Shown: positions 19,192 through 26,862 of the stretch, in pieces
Numbering within the stretch: the first letter of the stretch is position 1
Layout: each line of letters begins with the position of its first letter
Translations under genes and position numbers: made by a program
Source of the DNA: Saprospiraceae bacterium
GTDB lineage: Bacteria > Bacteroidota > Bacteroidia > Chitinophagales > Saprospiraceae
Direction of reading: 5' to 3'
Assembly: GCA_020631235.1 (NCBI GenBank)
Contig: JAHDHQ010000031.1
Span: forward strand, 1 to 49,177
Length of the DNA stretch: 49,177 bases
Notes under the pieces: model-generated
Told to the model about the DNA's origin: nothing
The model's input: only the letters and a program-made list of their open reading frames with translations
The model's database searches: none

Positions 19192-19653
19192 GTGAAAAGA
19201 AGCTTACATAGTATAGTATCCTTTTTATTGGCCTTTTTAGTGTTAAGCAGCACCTGTGGTCTTCAGCTAGACATGCATTTTTGTCAAGATAAATTACAGC
19301 GTGTAAATGCTTTTGGAAAGGCAAAAACCTGCACTGAAGTAGCTCAGATTAGTACAACTTGTTGTGGAAAAAACAGGCTTTGCCATAGCCAAATAAAAGA
19401 TGTAGCAACTGAAGAGCATGATGATTGCTGTCACAATTCTACGCTGTCTTTGGATTTGAATATAGATGCCCTAAGCCAGCACTTGGTGCTTGAGTTAGAA
19501 AATCAGCCAGAGACATTCTGCTTAATCAATACAAGTAGTCTATACAAACAGACCTTTCTTATCTCTAAGGTTCATTATCCCATCATCTATCCACCTCCTG
19601 AGCGCTGGCAAGGGGTTTCGAAATCCATTTTGTTTGGATCATTTCTCTGTTAA
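19192..19653 (+). CDS. HYC_CC_PP family protein
   Basis: This small exported or membrane-anchored protein (about 153 residues) has one N-terminal hydrophobic segment and the hallmarks that name the family: HFC in LDMHFCQDKL, CC pairs in TTCCGKNR and DDCC, and a late PPPE. It has about ten Cys and several His, fitting metal binding, though the family has no proven function. The GTG at 19192 (VKRSLHSIVSFLL) gives a normal signal segment and is preferred over the TTG at 19174. It opens the metal-related gene run 19192-24745; members are often found next to outer-membrane receptors or copper-related genes in Bacteroidota. Confidence 0.75.
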   Translation: MKRSLHSIVSFLLAFLVLSSTCGLQLDMHFCQDKLQRVNAFGKAKTCTEVAQISTTCCGKNRLCHSQIKDVATEEHDDCCHNSTLSLDLNIDALSQHLVLELENQPETFCLINTSSLYKQTFLISKVHYPIIYPPPERWQGVSKSILFGSFLC

Positions 19654-19730
19654 AACATAGTGTAATTCTATAAATAATAGTTGATGACTATTTAGTCATT
19701 TACATTTTTTGTTCATTACCCTGTTGTTTT

Positions 19731-20510
19731 ATGAAATATTTAAAAAGAACTTGGCTTTTTGGCCTTTTAATCCTTGCATCATTCCTTAAGCTTGAGGCTC
19801 AAGGTCCTCCGATCACAGGCGATAAACCCATTATGCTCTCTAAAGGGAATATAGTGCTTAAAACATTAAGTGAATATCGAGTTTATGATGAGAGAAGTGC
19901 CTTGATCATGCCATTGATGGTCCATTACATTCCAGCTAAAAATGTATTGCTAGGAGTGCATATACCATATGTTTCTCTAGATCAAAATGACTTGGATCGA
20001 TCCCACTTAGGAGACATCCAAATGCTGGCTAAATACCAATTTTATAGAAAGGATCAAATGGCTAAAACCTTTAGAATGGTTTTTAAAACCTATCAATGGA
20101 TTCCCATGGATGATGATCTGAATGTAGAAGAAGTTGGAGTGGGAAGTTATCGTTCTTTTTACAGTGTTTTAGCGGGATTAGAAACTATTAAATATGGGGT
20201 TTCAAATGAATTAGGTTTTGCTTTCGATGCAGCCGGTAATCACAATCTTCTTCGATACAAATTGGGCTTTGGTTTACCTTTATTAAAACCAGTCTATCCA
20301 GTAAAACAAATTAATCTTTATTTTGAATATCAAAATGATTATAGATTTAAAGAACAGGGTTTTTCCAGTTTGTATGCGCAAGGTATTCAGTATGCAAAAG
20401 GAAGATGGACCATTGAGACTTCCATTCAATTTCCACTAATACAGTATCAATTACCTCAAGAACTCAGACGCAAGTATAGTTTTATCTGGGGATTGCGATA
20501 TGTAATTTAA
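19731..20510 (+). CDS. Putative outer-membrane beta-barrel channel, transporter-like
   Basis: The 259-residue protein has a signal peptide (cut near LEAQ, residue 24) and then alternating strands typical of a medium-sized beta-barrel, ending in an aromatic-flanked strand (YSFIWGLRYVI). The pattern of paired strands with MPLMVHYIPAKNVLLGVHIPYV resembles the MetA-pathway or 'transporter' barrels that accompany metal and cytochrome genes in this phylum. Metal or small-molecule passage through the outer membrane is inferred only from its neighbours (HYC_CC_PP upstream; HMA, MbnP and peroxidases downstream). It lies 77 bases after the preceding gene and 19 before the next. Confidence 0.65.
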   Translation: MKYLKRTWLFGLLILASFLKLEAQGPPITGDKPIMLSKGNIVLKTLSEYRVYDERSALIMPLMVHYIPAKNVLLGVHIPYVSLDQNDLDRSHLGDIQMLAKYQFYRKDQMAKTFRMVFKTYQWIPMDDDLNVEEVGVGSYRSFYSVLAGLETIKYGVSNELGFAFDAAGNHNLLRYKLGFGLPLLKPVYPVKQINLYFEYQNDYRFKEQGFSSLYAQGIQYAKGRWTIETSIQFPLIQYQLPQELRRKYSFIWGLRYVI

Positions 20511-20529
20511 TCACAAAAAAAAATAAAAT

Positions 20530-21150
20530 ATGAAATATTCGATAATACTATTTTTCTTGGTTTTTGCTTTATCCTTAATGGCACAAGAAAAAGATAATTT
20601 TTCAGTTCAAGTCGATGGATTAGGTTGTCCTTTTTGCGCTTATGGTTTAGAAAAAACCTTTGATGAGTTTAAAGGAATCGATGATGTGAAAATTGATATG
20701 GAAACAGGCATTATGACATTTACGCTTCCATCAGACCAAAGTGTAGATTTGGAAGCAGTTTCTGACAAAGTCGTAAAAGCAGGTTACACAGCCGTAGAAT
20801 CGACCCTTCAAAAATCATCAGGCGAGGAACTTGCGTGGAGTAATGCAGAACCTAAAAACATAAAAACTAAACAAGAGTCAAATAGTCTAACTAGTAGTAC
20901 TCTACTTGTAAAAGGAAGTTGTGATATGTGTAAATCACGCATAGAAAAAGCAGTGCTTGGCATGGACGGAGTTAATGAAGCTTCTTGGGAGAAAGAAAGT
21001 CAAACATTATCCCTAACTTACGATATAACTACACAATCATTGGATAGCATATCTGAGACTCTGGCTAAATTAGGCCATGATACAGCTTTGCATCAAGCTG
21101 ATAATGAAGCATATGACAAATTGCACACTTGTTGTAAATATAAACGTTAG
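20530..21150 (+). CDS. Secreted protein with two heavy-metal-associated (HMA) domains
   Basis: The 206-residue protein has a signal peptide (MKYSIILFFLVFALSLMAQ) and two ferredoxin-like HMA domains. The first is at about residues 23-95 with the metal site GCPFC; the second is at about 122-190 with GSCDMC. The CxxC pairs bind Cu(I) or similar soft metals in this family. It ends with the Bacteroidota-specific GHDTALHQADNEAYDKLHTCCKYKR type tail, with a further CC pair and His residues. It probably carries copper in the periplasm to or from the adjacent membrane and MbnP/peroxidase system. The first domain has Pro-Phe inside the CxxC instead of the usual small polar residues. Confidence 0.88.
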   Translation: MKYSIILFFLVFALSLMAQEKDNFSVQVDGLGCPFCAYGLEKTFDEFKGIDDVKIDMETGIMTFTLPSDQSVDLEAVSDKVVKAGYTAVESTLQKSSGEELAWSNAEPKNIKTKQESNSLTSSTLLVKGSCDMCKSRIEKAVLGMDGVNEASWEKESQTLSLTYDITTQSLDSISETLAKLGHDTALHQADNEAYDKLHTCCKYKR

Positions 21151-21158
21151 TACTTTTG
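21129..21158 (+). promoter_or_regulatory. Promoter of the mbnP-peroxidase unit
   Basis: TACTTTTG at 21151-21158 matches the Bacteroidota -7 box TAnnTTTG, and TTG at 21129-21131 lies 19 bases before it, the expected -33 spacing. Transcription would start near 21165, giving a leader of about 28 bases before the mbnP ATG. The -33 element lies within the last codons of the HMA gene, so MbnP and the peroxidases can be expressed separately from the upstream genes. Confidence 0.6.
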
Positions 21159-21192
21159 TAGATAACATATAATAATATTTAAAATAAAAACA

Positions 21193-22155
21193 ATGAAAAA
21201 GATTTTAATATTAATGGTCCTATTTTGTTTTTCAATGTCCATTTTTGCTCAAACGGATGTGATCTTAAACATTAACCACAAATTAGGTGAAGAAGTGTTT
21301 AATTATGGCCAAGAACACACAACAGATGAAGGTAATCATTTTAAGATTTCTCGACTACAATACTATATATCAGGCATAAGTATTATCCATGATGGAGGAC
21401 AGGAAACACTTGTTGAAGACGTATGGATCCTGGACCGAGCTGAAAGCTTCGCTAGTTTTCACAACCTTGGGAATTTCGAGGTAGAAATAATCGAAGGTAT
21501 TAAACTACATGTGGGAGTCGATAGTTTGCATAATCATCTGGATCCGGCTATGTGGCCTTCTGACCATGCTTTAGCCCCGAAAAATCCATCCATGCACTGG
21601 GGCTGGGCTGGGGGGTACCGCTTTTTTGCATTCGAGGGCCTTGCAGGTGAAGACGCCCTAACTAATGACGTACAATTTCACGGAGTAGGGAATAGTCTTT
21701 ATGCTACCACAACCATCATGACTGGAGCAAGTGAGGAAAATGGCTCGTTGGTGATCAGTTTAGAAGCAGATTATGCTGAAGCTGTCCGTACCATAGACAT
21801 AAATCCTGGAGTCATCAGTCATGGTGAAATATGGCACGCCAAAACGGTAGGAGAAAATTTTACTAATCTGGTCTTTTCACCAACGGATGGAACAGTAAAC
21901 AGTGATGATGTCCCTGCCTCGTTAAATTTTGAAGTATTTCCGAATCCAGCAATCCACGGAGTAATCAACGTAAAAACGGATGTGGAAAGTGAAACAGCAT
22001 TGGTAAAAATTATAGCTAGTAATGGAGCGATTGTAGATCAAAAACATTTAAATGCTGGTGTAGCTACTTTTAATCTAAATCTACCAGGTGTTTATATGGT
22101 TCAAGTTGTGGATAACCGAAAAGCTGTTTTCACAAAAACTTTAGTGGTTAAATAG
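21193..22155 (+). CDS. MbnP-like copper-binding protein with T9SS sorting domain
   Basis: The 320-residue protein has a signal peptide (to Q20) and an MbnP-type domain to about residue 235: INHKLGEEVFNYGQ, the conserved FKISRLQYYISGISIIHDG, HNHLDPAMWPSDHA and MHWGWAGGYRFFAFEG. In methanotroph MbnP a tryptophan is oxidised to kynurenine by the partner MbnH and, with His, binds copper. Here H135-W136-G-W138 and W121 are the candidate residues, though the exact equivalent is not proven. Uniquely for this locus, the C-terminus (FEVFPNPAIHG...LVVK) is a T9SS type A sorting domain, so the protein should be exported to the cell surface. Its stop codon overlaps the start of the peroxidase gene, indicating tight coupling. 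Confidence 0.85.
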   Translation: MKKILILMVLFCFSMSIFAQTDVILNINHKLGEEVFNYGQEHTTDEGNHFKISRLQYYISGISIIHDGGQETLVEDVWILDRAESFASFHNLGNFEVEIIEGIKLHVGVDSLHNHLDPAMWPSDHALAPKNPSMHWGWAGGYRFFAFEGLAGEDALTNDVQFHGVGNSLYATTTIMTGASEENGSLVISLEADYAEAVRTIDINPGVISHGEIWHAKTVGENFTNLVFSPTDGTVNSDDVPASLNFEVFPNPAIHGVINVKTDVESETALVKIIASNGAIVDQKHLNAGVATFNLNLPGVYMVQVVDNRKAVFTKTLVVK

Positions 22156-23171
22156 TGTATTTGAGGCTGTTTATATTAGTTGTTCTTTTAAGCTGTTTTG
22201 CTTGTTCGACTTTACCAGAAGATGAACATACCGCGAAACCTTTAGCACTAATGGAACTACCTGATCATTTCCCAGATATATCATTTCCGAGTGATAATGT
22301 CTTTACCGAAGCTCGCTGGGTACTAGGTAAAAAGTTATTTTATGACCCGATTATGTCATCTACAAAGGAAGTGAGCTGTGCTAGCTGCCATGATCCATCC
22401 TTGGGGTTTACCGATGGCCTGGCCTTCAGCATTGGGGTCGAGGAACGTGTAGGTTTTAGAAATGCACCTAGTTTGGCAAATGTAGCCTATCAACCATATT
22501 TACTGAGAGAAGGATCACTTGCCACAATAGAAATGCAAGTGCTGGTCCCCTTACAAGAGCATCACGAATTTGATTTGAATATCTTGGAATTAGTCGAACG
22601 GTTAAAAGAAGATGAAGAATATGTGGCTATGAGTCTTGAGGCATATGACCGCCCGCCCGATGCTTTCGTGGTGACTAGAGCTCTAGCGAACTTTGAAAGG
22701 AGCCTTATTTCAGGGCAGTCTAGGTACGATTTGAGCATTAATGAAGGGCTAAGTTTAACGAACTCGGAAAAGAAAGGTGAAGCACTATTTTTTAGCGAAA
22801 CGCTCGCTTGTGGACAATGTCACGGTGGGCACAACTTTAGTAATTATGCCATCACTAATAATGGTTTGTATTTGCATTATGAAGATGAGGGGAAATTTCG
22901 TTTAACTAATGATTCATTGGACTTGGCCACTTTTAAAACTCCGTCATTAAGAAATGTGGCTATAACAGGACCCTATATGCATGATGGATCTATAGAAAGT
23001 TTGGAAGCAGTCATAGCTCATTATGCTGCTGGTGGCAAAAACCACATGAACAAACATCCACTGATTCAAGGATTTGATATTAGCGCTGAAGACGAGGGGC
23101 ACCTAATTGCTTTTTTGCAGAGCTTGACAGACACATCTTTTATTAACAACAAAATATTTAGGGATGAATGA
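22155..23171 (+). CDS. Di-heme MauG/MbnH-like cytochrome c peroxidase lipoprotein, copy 1
   Basis: The 338-residue protein has a lipoprotein signal (VVLLSCFAC) and two c-type heme sites: CASCH (C75-H79) and CGQCH (C219-H223). The C-terminal PSLRNVAITGPYMHDGS block is typical of bacterial di-heme peroxidases. Y290 in IAHYAAGG stands where classical peroxidases carry the axial Met and where MauG carries its heme-ligand Tyr, so an oxidative protein-modifying role like MauG/MbnH is favoured over H2O2 removal. The usual FWDGR motif is LREG here, so the inter-heme Trp is replaced by R118. GTG start at 22155 overlaps the mbnP stop by one base. It is inferred to modify MbnP. Confidence 0.85.
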   Translation: MYLRLFILVVLLSCFACSTLPEDEHTAKPLALMELPDHFPDISFPSDNVFTEARWVLGKKLFYDPIMSSTKEVSCASCHDPSLGFTDGLAFSIGVEERVGFRNAPSLANVAYQPYLLREGSLATIEMQVLVPLQEHHEFDLNILELVERLKEDEEYVAMSLEAYDRPPDAFVVTRALANFERSLISGQSRYDLSINEGLSLTNSEKKGEALFFSETLACGQCHGGHNFSNYAITNNGLYLHYEDEGKFRLTNDSLDLATFKTPSLRNVAITGPYMHDGSIESLEAVIAHYAAGGKNHMNKHPLIQGFDISAEDEGHLIAFLQSLTDTSFINNKIFRDE

Positions 23172-24243
23172 TCATTCTTTTATGTTCTTGCTTTTTATAC
23201 TTCTTGTCCTTTCTTCTTGTAGGAATGAAGCAGAAGAGGCCTTAACAAAAGACGAACGTCCATATACATTTGAATATGGAGCTTTGCCTAAACCTGACCT
23301 TCCTGAAGACAATCCACTTACCTTGGCTGGTGTTCAGCTAGGCCGTATGTTGTTTTATGATAGACAATTGTCTAGAAACAATGGTCAAGCTTGTTCGGAT
23401 TGTCACCATCAGAATTTGGGATTTTCAGATTCATTACAATTTTCCTTAGGTGTGGCTAAATTGCCTGGAACAAGACATGCCATGACTATAACTAATATGG
23501 CGTGGAACACCAACGGTTTTTTCTGGGATGGCAGAGCAGAATTGCTAAGACATCAGTCATTATTGCCCATTGAAGATCCTTTGGAAATGGACGAGACATT
23601 GGAAAATGTAATCCAAAAATTAACGAATGATGATAAATATCAGGATGGCTTTGTTTTAGCTTTTGGTGATGAGGAAGTAACTGAAGAAAGGATAGCTTTA
23701 GCCTTAGAGCAATTTATGCTTAGCATTGTGAGTTACGAATCAAAATATGATCGGTTTCTAGCCGGAATAGATACCTTGACGGAAGAAGAAGAAAGAGGGA
23801 GGTTCTTGTATTTTACGGAATATAACCCATTTTTCCCGGAAAGCTCAGGAGCGGATTGTGAACATTGTCATGGTGGGGCAAATTTTGAAAACGATAGTTA
23901 TATGAATAACGGCTTAGATAAAGAAGAAGACTTTGTCGATTTAGGTAGATTTATAGTTACAGGCAATCCTATGCATAAGGCGCAATTTAAAGTTCCGAGC
24001 CTAAGGAATATTGCAATTAGCCAACCATATATGCATGATGGCCGTTTTAATACCTTAGAGGAGGTAATAGATCATTATGATCATGATATACAAATTTCAC
24101 CTACTGTCGATCCTGCCTTGATCCAAACCATAGATCAAGGATTGGGACTCTCAGATGAAGATAAATCAGCATTAGTCAAATTCCTTCATACCTTAACAGA
24201 TGAGAATTTTATAAATAATGAAGCTTATTCAAGTCCGTTTTAG
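23164..24243 (+). CDS. Di-heme MauG/MbnH-like cytochrome c peroxidase lipoprotein, copy 2
   Basis: The 359-residue protein has a lipoprotein signal (LLVLSSC) and heme sites CSDCH (C77-H81) and CEHCH (C232-H236). It keeps the inter-heme tryptophan W121 in FFWDGRAE and has Y305 in IDHYDHD at the MauG-Tyr position. PSLRNIAISQPYMHDGRF is the family block. Compared with copy 1 it is closer to standard MauG/MbnH enzymes. It overlaps copy 1 by 8 bases, so the two are translationally coupled. They could act in sequence on MbnP, pass electrons to one another, or serve different substrates. Confidence 0.87.
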   Translation: MNDHSFMFLLFILLVLSSCRNEAEEALTKDERPYTFEYGALPKPDLPEDNPLTLAGVQLGRMLFYDRQLSRNNGQACSDCHHQNLGFSDSLQFSLGVAKLPGTRHAMTITNMAWNTNGFFWDGRAELLRHQSLLPIEDPLEMDETLENVIQKLTNDDKYQDGFVLAFGDEEVTEERIALALEQFMLSIVSYESKYDRFLAGIDTLTEEEERGRFLYFTEYNPFFPESSGADCEHCHGGANFENDSYMNNGLDKEEDFVDLGRFIVTGNPMHKAQFKVPSLRNIAISQPYMHDGRFNTLEEVIDHYDHDIQISPTVDPALIQTIDQGLGLSDEDKSALVKFLHTLTDENFINNEAYSSPF

Positions 24244-24745
24244 AAACACACTTACTATCGTTTTTTGTTTAACGGTGCATTGGGCATTCAGTCAAGTGTT
24301 TATGCAGATAGAAGAATTAAATAAAGTACAAACCATCAAATTATACCCAGGTGATAAATTCCAGTATCAATTAAAAGGTTACGAAAAATCATGGGATAAA
24401 GGGATAGTCAGCCAAATAGATCCTTCTTTAGATGCCATTTTTATTAAAGGCTCCATGTATCAGTTAGACGAATTTTCAGCAATAAGAGTGTCTGGTCCAT
24501 TCGCTCCCAGAGCTTTAGGTGTAACATTCCAAACTTTTGGAGTAGGCTGGCTAGGCTTTGGCATTATTGGTCGGTTAGCAGGCAGTGGCGAATTTAAAGC
24601 GCAGGAAGCCATTATCGGAACTGTAGCCTTAGGTGTAGGATATTTGTTTAGAGCTTTTTATCGATGGGAGACCATAAACCTCAATGAAAATAATCGTTTG
24701 AGAATAATGGATACACGCATGTTTGTACCCGAAAAACCCAATTAA
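24218..24745 (+). CDS. Small secreted or membrane protein, unknown
   Basis: The 175-residue protein has a signal peptide (to about Q26) and a mid-protein Gly-rich hydrophobic stretch (ALGVTFQTFGVGWLGFGIIGRLAG...AIIGTVALGVGYLFRAFY) that could form two membrane segments. The N-terminal mature part is beta-rich and resembles small Bacteroidota proteins with a KLYPGDKFQYQLKG opening. No family was recognised. It overlaps the peroxidase gene by 26 bases and is the last gene of that operon. It shares no Cys or clear metal motif with its neighbours. Confidence 0.65.
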   Translation: MKLIQVRFRNTLTIVFCLTVHWAFSQVFMQIEELNKVQTIKLYPGDKFQYQLKGYEKSWDKGIVSQIDPSLDAIFIKGSMYQLDEFSAIRVSGPFAPRALGVTFQTFGVGWLGFGIIGRLAGSGEFKAQEAIIGTVALGVGYLFRAFYRWETINLNENNRLRIMDTRMFVPEKPN

Positions 24746-25206
24746 TTCAGTTTTTTATAATAAGTCACCTTGTCATCACCTTCAGCCCAAAAGTCACGGA
24801 TTACAGCTTCTTTAGTATAGCCTATGTCTTCATAGAATTTGCGTGTTGGAGTAAATGTTTCCGTTCCGGATGTATCAACGATTAAAACACGCTGATTTTT
24901 TGCAATCAACATGTCCTCGATGTATTGCATCATTTTTTTTCCTATGCCTTGACCTTGTTTTGAAGCATGCACGCCGATCGCATATAGGTTATAAGTTCCT
25001 TCAGCCATTTTCTCTGGAGCACAAAAACCAATGCTAACAGGTAGGTGGTTTTCTATACAAGTAAACCATATATCTGATGAATGTGGATGTCTGAGAAAAT
25101 CGGCGATCATATCATCTAATAGAGCAGAAGGAAACAAATCGATGGAATCTAGGACTTCTTTTAAATAGCTTAGGTCTGTATTCTTGACGAGTCTGATGTG
25201 TTGCAT
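24742..25206 (-). CDS. GNAT family N-acetyltransferase
   Basis: The 154-residue single-domain enzyme has the acetyl-CoA loop in LYAIGVHASKQGQGIGKKMMQYIED (Q/RxxGxG/A type, here QGQGIG) and the C-terminal TRKFYEDIGYTKEAVIRDFW segment of GNAT motif B, which places it near the ribosomal or small-molecule acetyltransferases. The substrate is unknown. It converges with the plus-strand operon, overlapping its last gene by four bases. Confidence 0.85.
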   Translation of the reverse strand: MQHIRLVKNTDLSYLKEVLDSIDLFPSALLDDMIADFLRHPHSSDIWFTCIENHLPVSIGFCAPEKMAEGTYNLYAIGVHASKQGQGIGKKMMQYIEDMLIAKNQRVLIVDTSGTETFTPTRKFYEDIGYTKEAVIRDFWAEGDDKVTYYKKLN

Positions 25207-25289
25207 GATAGGCGAAGTTTTAGGGTAGGTTCAATTTCGATCAAATGACTTTTGCTAATCTCTTAAAAAAGGGCTTTTTTGCGGTACAG

Positions 25290-25673
25290 TTAATTGCATT
25301 TAGGGCAAACACCCGAAACCGTAAAGTTTACTTCTTGGGTGGTGTATTCGGTAGGGAGCTCGAAATGAGGGATGATGTTTTCTAAACAAGTAACTTCTTG
25401 ACAAGCTGTGCAACTAAAGTGTACATGATTGTGATTATGGTGGTGATCATGTTCACATGTATGGCACATGGCATATTTTGAAACACCATCCATATCTATG
25501 ATGCGATGAATTTTCCCATCATCCACCAAGCGGTCAAGCGATCTGTAAATGGTTACACGATTATATTGATCTTTTAGTTGGCCGATTAACTCATTATGAG
25601 ACACAGCAGTAGTTGCCTTATTGATTAATTGTTCTACGGCCTGTTTAGCGGGTATTTTCTTTATATTATCCAT
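25290..25673 (-). CDS. Fur-family metal-responsive transcriptional repressor
   Basis: The 127-residue protein is a compact Fur-family member. The winged-helix part contains VTIYRSLDRLVDDGKIHRI (recognition helix). The dimerisation part has CHTCEHDHHHNHNHVHF, CTAC and the final CPKC, giving the two CxxC pairs of the structural zinc site. The His-rich loop is longer than usual and could sense Zn or another metal. The N-terminus is short compared with E. coli Fur. It stands between the GNAT gene and a hairpin terminator, just downstream of the copper-related operon, but in the opposite orientation. The sensed metal cannot be fixed from sequence. Confidence 0.85.
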   Translation of the reverse strand: MDNIKKIPAKQAVEQLINKATTAVSHNELIGQLKDQYNRVTIYRSLDRLVDDGKIHRIIDMDGVSKYAMCHTCEHDHHHNHNHVHFSCTACQEVTCLENIIPHFELPTEYTTQEVNFTVSGVCPKCN

Positions 25674-25763
25674 GCAAATTATTCATACATAAAGATAAAT
25701 CAAAATACGGTTCGAAAGTTTAAAAAAAGGAGTGGATATGACTTGTAGCTAGTTAGATAGGTG

Positions 25764-25797
25764 TAGAAAATAAAAAAGCTCGTGACTTCTCACGAGC
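25764..25797 (-). terminator. Rho-independent terminator (minus strand)
   Basis: A perfect 8-bp stem GCTCGTGA/TCACGAGC with loop CTTC lies at 25778-25797. On the minus strand it is followed by a T-rich tract (complement of 25764-25777). It would end transcripts coming from mqnD, leaving a 3' UTR of about 175 bases, and insulates fur. Confidence 0.75.
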
Positions 25798-25972
25798 AAA
25801 AACGAATTTTACAATTTAATAACCAAAACTTACACGATGTAAATATATAACATATTATAAGTTTTTGCAATATGTATTTATGTGTAATTGAGATATTTAA
25901 TTAAATTAAAAAATATCAATGTGTAAAAGGCAGAAAAATAGCACTCTATAAATCGATAAAAAGTTCTATTAT

Positions 25973-26803
25973 TTAAAATTTTAACATATAAAAATTATTT
26001 GTTATATGTTTTCCTTCTTTTTTGTGTATAGTTTCTAATAAATATTGGATTGCAGCTTCTCCTTCAGGGCCTAGTGAATGGGTATATTCATTTACATAAA
26101 GCGCTATATGTTGCTTCATAACATTAGGTTTCATGGTTTGGGCATGCTTTTTTACATATTCCATAACCACCGATTCATGGGCATACGCATACTCGATACT
26201 TTCCTTTAATTGTTGGGCAATTTCTTTTTTTAGTTCAATGTCAAGTGATTTCCTTACTGCGATACCACCTAGAGGAATGGCATATCCAGTTGTTTTTTCC
26301 CAATGATGGCCAAGGTCTATAATCTTATGTAGTCCTTTATCTTGATAGGTAAATCTATTTTCGTGGATAATAACACCAGCGTCAAGGTGACCATTCAATA
26401 TTTGATCTTCGATTTCATTAAAAAGTAAATACGTTTTATTAATAGAACCAACATTGGCAAAATCAAAAAGGAAATTTGCGGTGGTTAACTTACCAGGAAC
26501 ACCTATTGTTTTGCCTTCAAGCTCGCTCAGTGATTGTAAGTTTTTACTGATGAGCAGTGGGCCGACGCCTCGACCTAATGCTGCTCCATAAGGCAATAAT
26601 TCGTATTCGTTTGTTAAATGGGCAAAGGCATGAAAACTGACTTTAATGACATCGAAGCTGCCTTCTTTAGCCCATTGGTTGAGTGTCTTTATGTCCTCTA
26701 GATGCACATCCCATTGGATGGATTGCTTAATTCGCTGATGAACTAGCGCCTCAAAAATGAAGGTGTCATTTGGACATGGCGAAAAAGCTATCTTAAGATT
26801 CAT
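25973..26803 (-). CDS. mqnD: 1,4-dihydroxy-6-naphthoate synthase
   Basis: The 276-residue protein opens with the MqnD signature LKIAFSPCPNDTFIF and has the periplasmic-binding-protein-like two-lobe fold throughout (GRGVGPLLISKN, DAGVIIHENRFTY, PLGGIAVRKSL). MqnD converts cyclic dehypoxanthine futalosine into 1,4-dihydroxy-6-naphthoate in the futalosine route to menaquinone. The length is normal for the family. No other mqn genes lie in the window. Its promoter at 26823-26830 gives a leader of about 13 bases, and an inverted repeat sits just upstream of that box. Confidence 0.92.
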   Translation of the reverse strand: MNLKIAFSPCPNDTFIFEALVHQRIKQSIQWDVHLEDIKTLNQWAKEGSFDVIKVSFHAFAHLTNEYELLPYGAALGRGVGPLLISKNLQSLSELEGKTIGVPGKLTTANFLFDFANVGSINKTYLLFNEIEDQILNGHLDAGVIIHENRFTYQDKGLHKIIDLGHHWEKTTGYAIPLGGIAVRKSLDIELKKEIAQQLKESIEYAYAHESVVMEYVKKHAQTMKPNVMKQHIALYVNEYTHSLGPEGEAAIQYLLETIHKKEGKHITNNFYMLKF

Positions 26804-26822
26804 CAGTTTTATTAGTTTAATT

Positions 26823-26830
26823 CAAAGATA
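26823..26830 (-). promoter_or_regulatory. -7 promoter box of mqnD
   Basis: CAAAGATA on the plus strand reads TATCTTTG on the minus strand, a perfect TAnnTTTG box 20 bases before the mqnD ATG. No clear TTG was seen at the -33 position. Confidence 0.5.
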
Positions 26831-26835
26831 ATGTC

Positions 26836-26855
26836 TAAACTTTGAGGAAAGTTTA
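26836..26855. repeat. Perfect inverted repeat between mqnD and rluA-like gene
   Basis: TAAACTTT-GAGG-AAAGTTTA has 8-bp perfect arms and a 4-base spacer. It lies between the mqnD -7 box and the start of the divergent pseudouridine synthase gene, so it is well placed as an operator for either gene. Confidence 0.55.
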
Positions 26856-26862
26856 AAAGCGC

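Noticed and set aside
19185-19192. TATATTTG as promoter of the HYC_CC_PP gene
   Set aside because: The box overlaps the preferred GTG start, so transcription from it would lose the start; it is probably a chance match.
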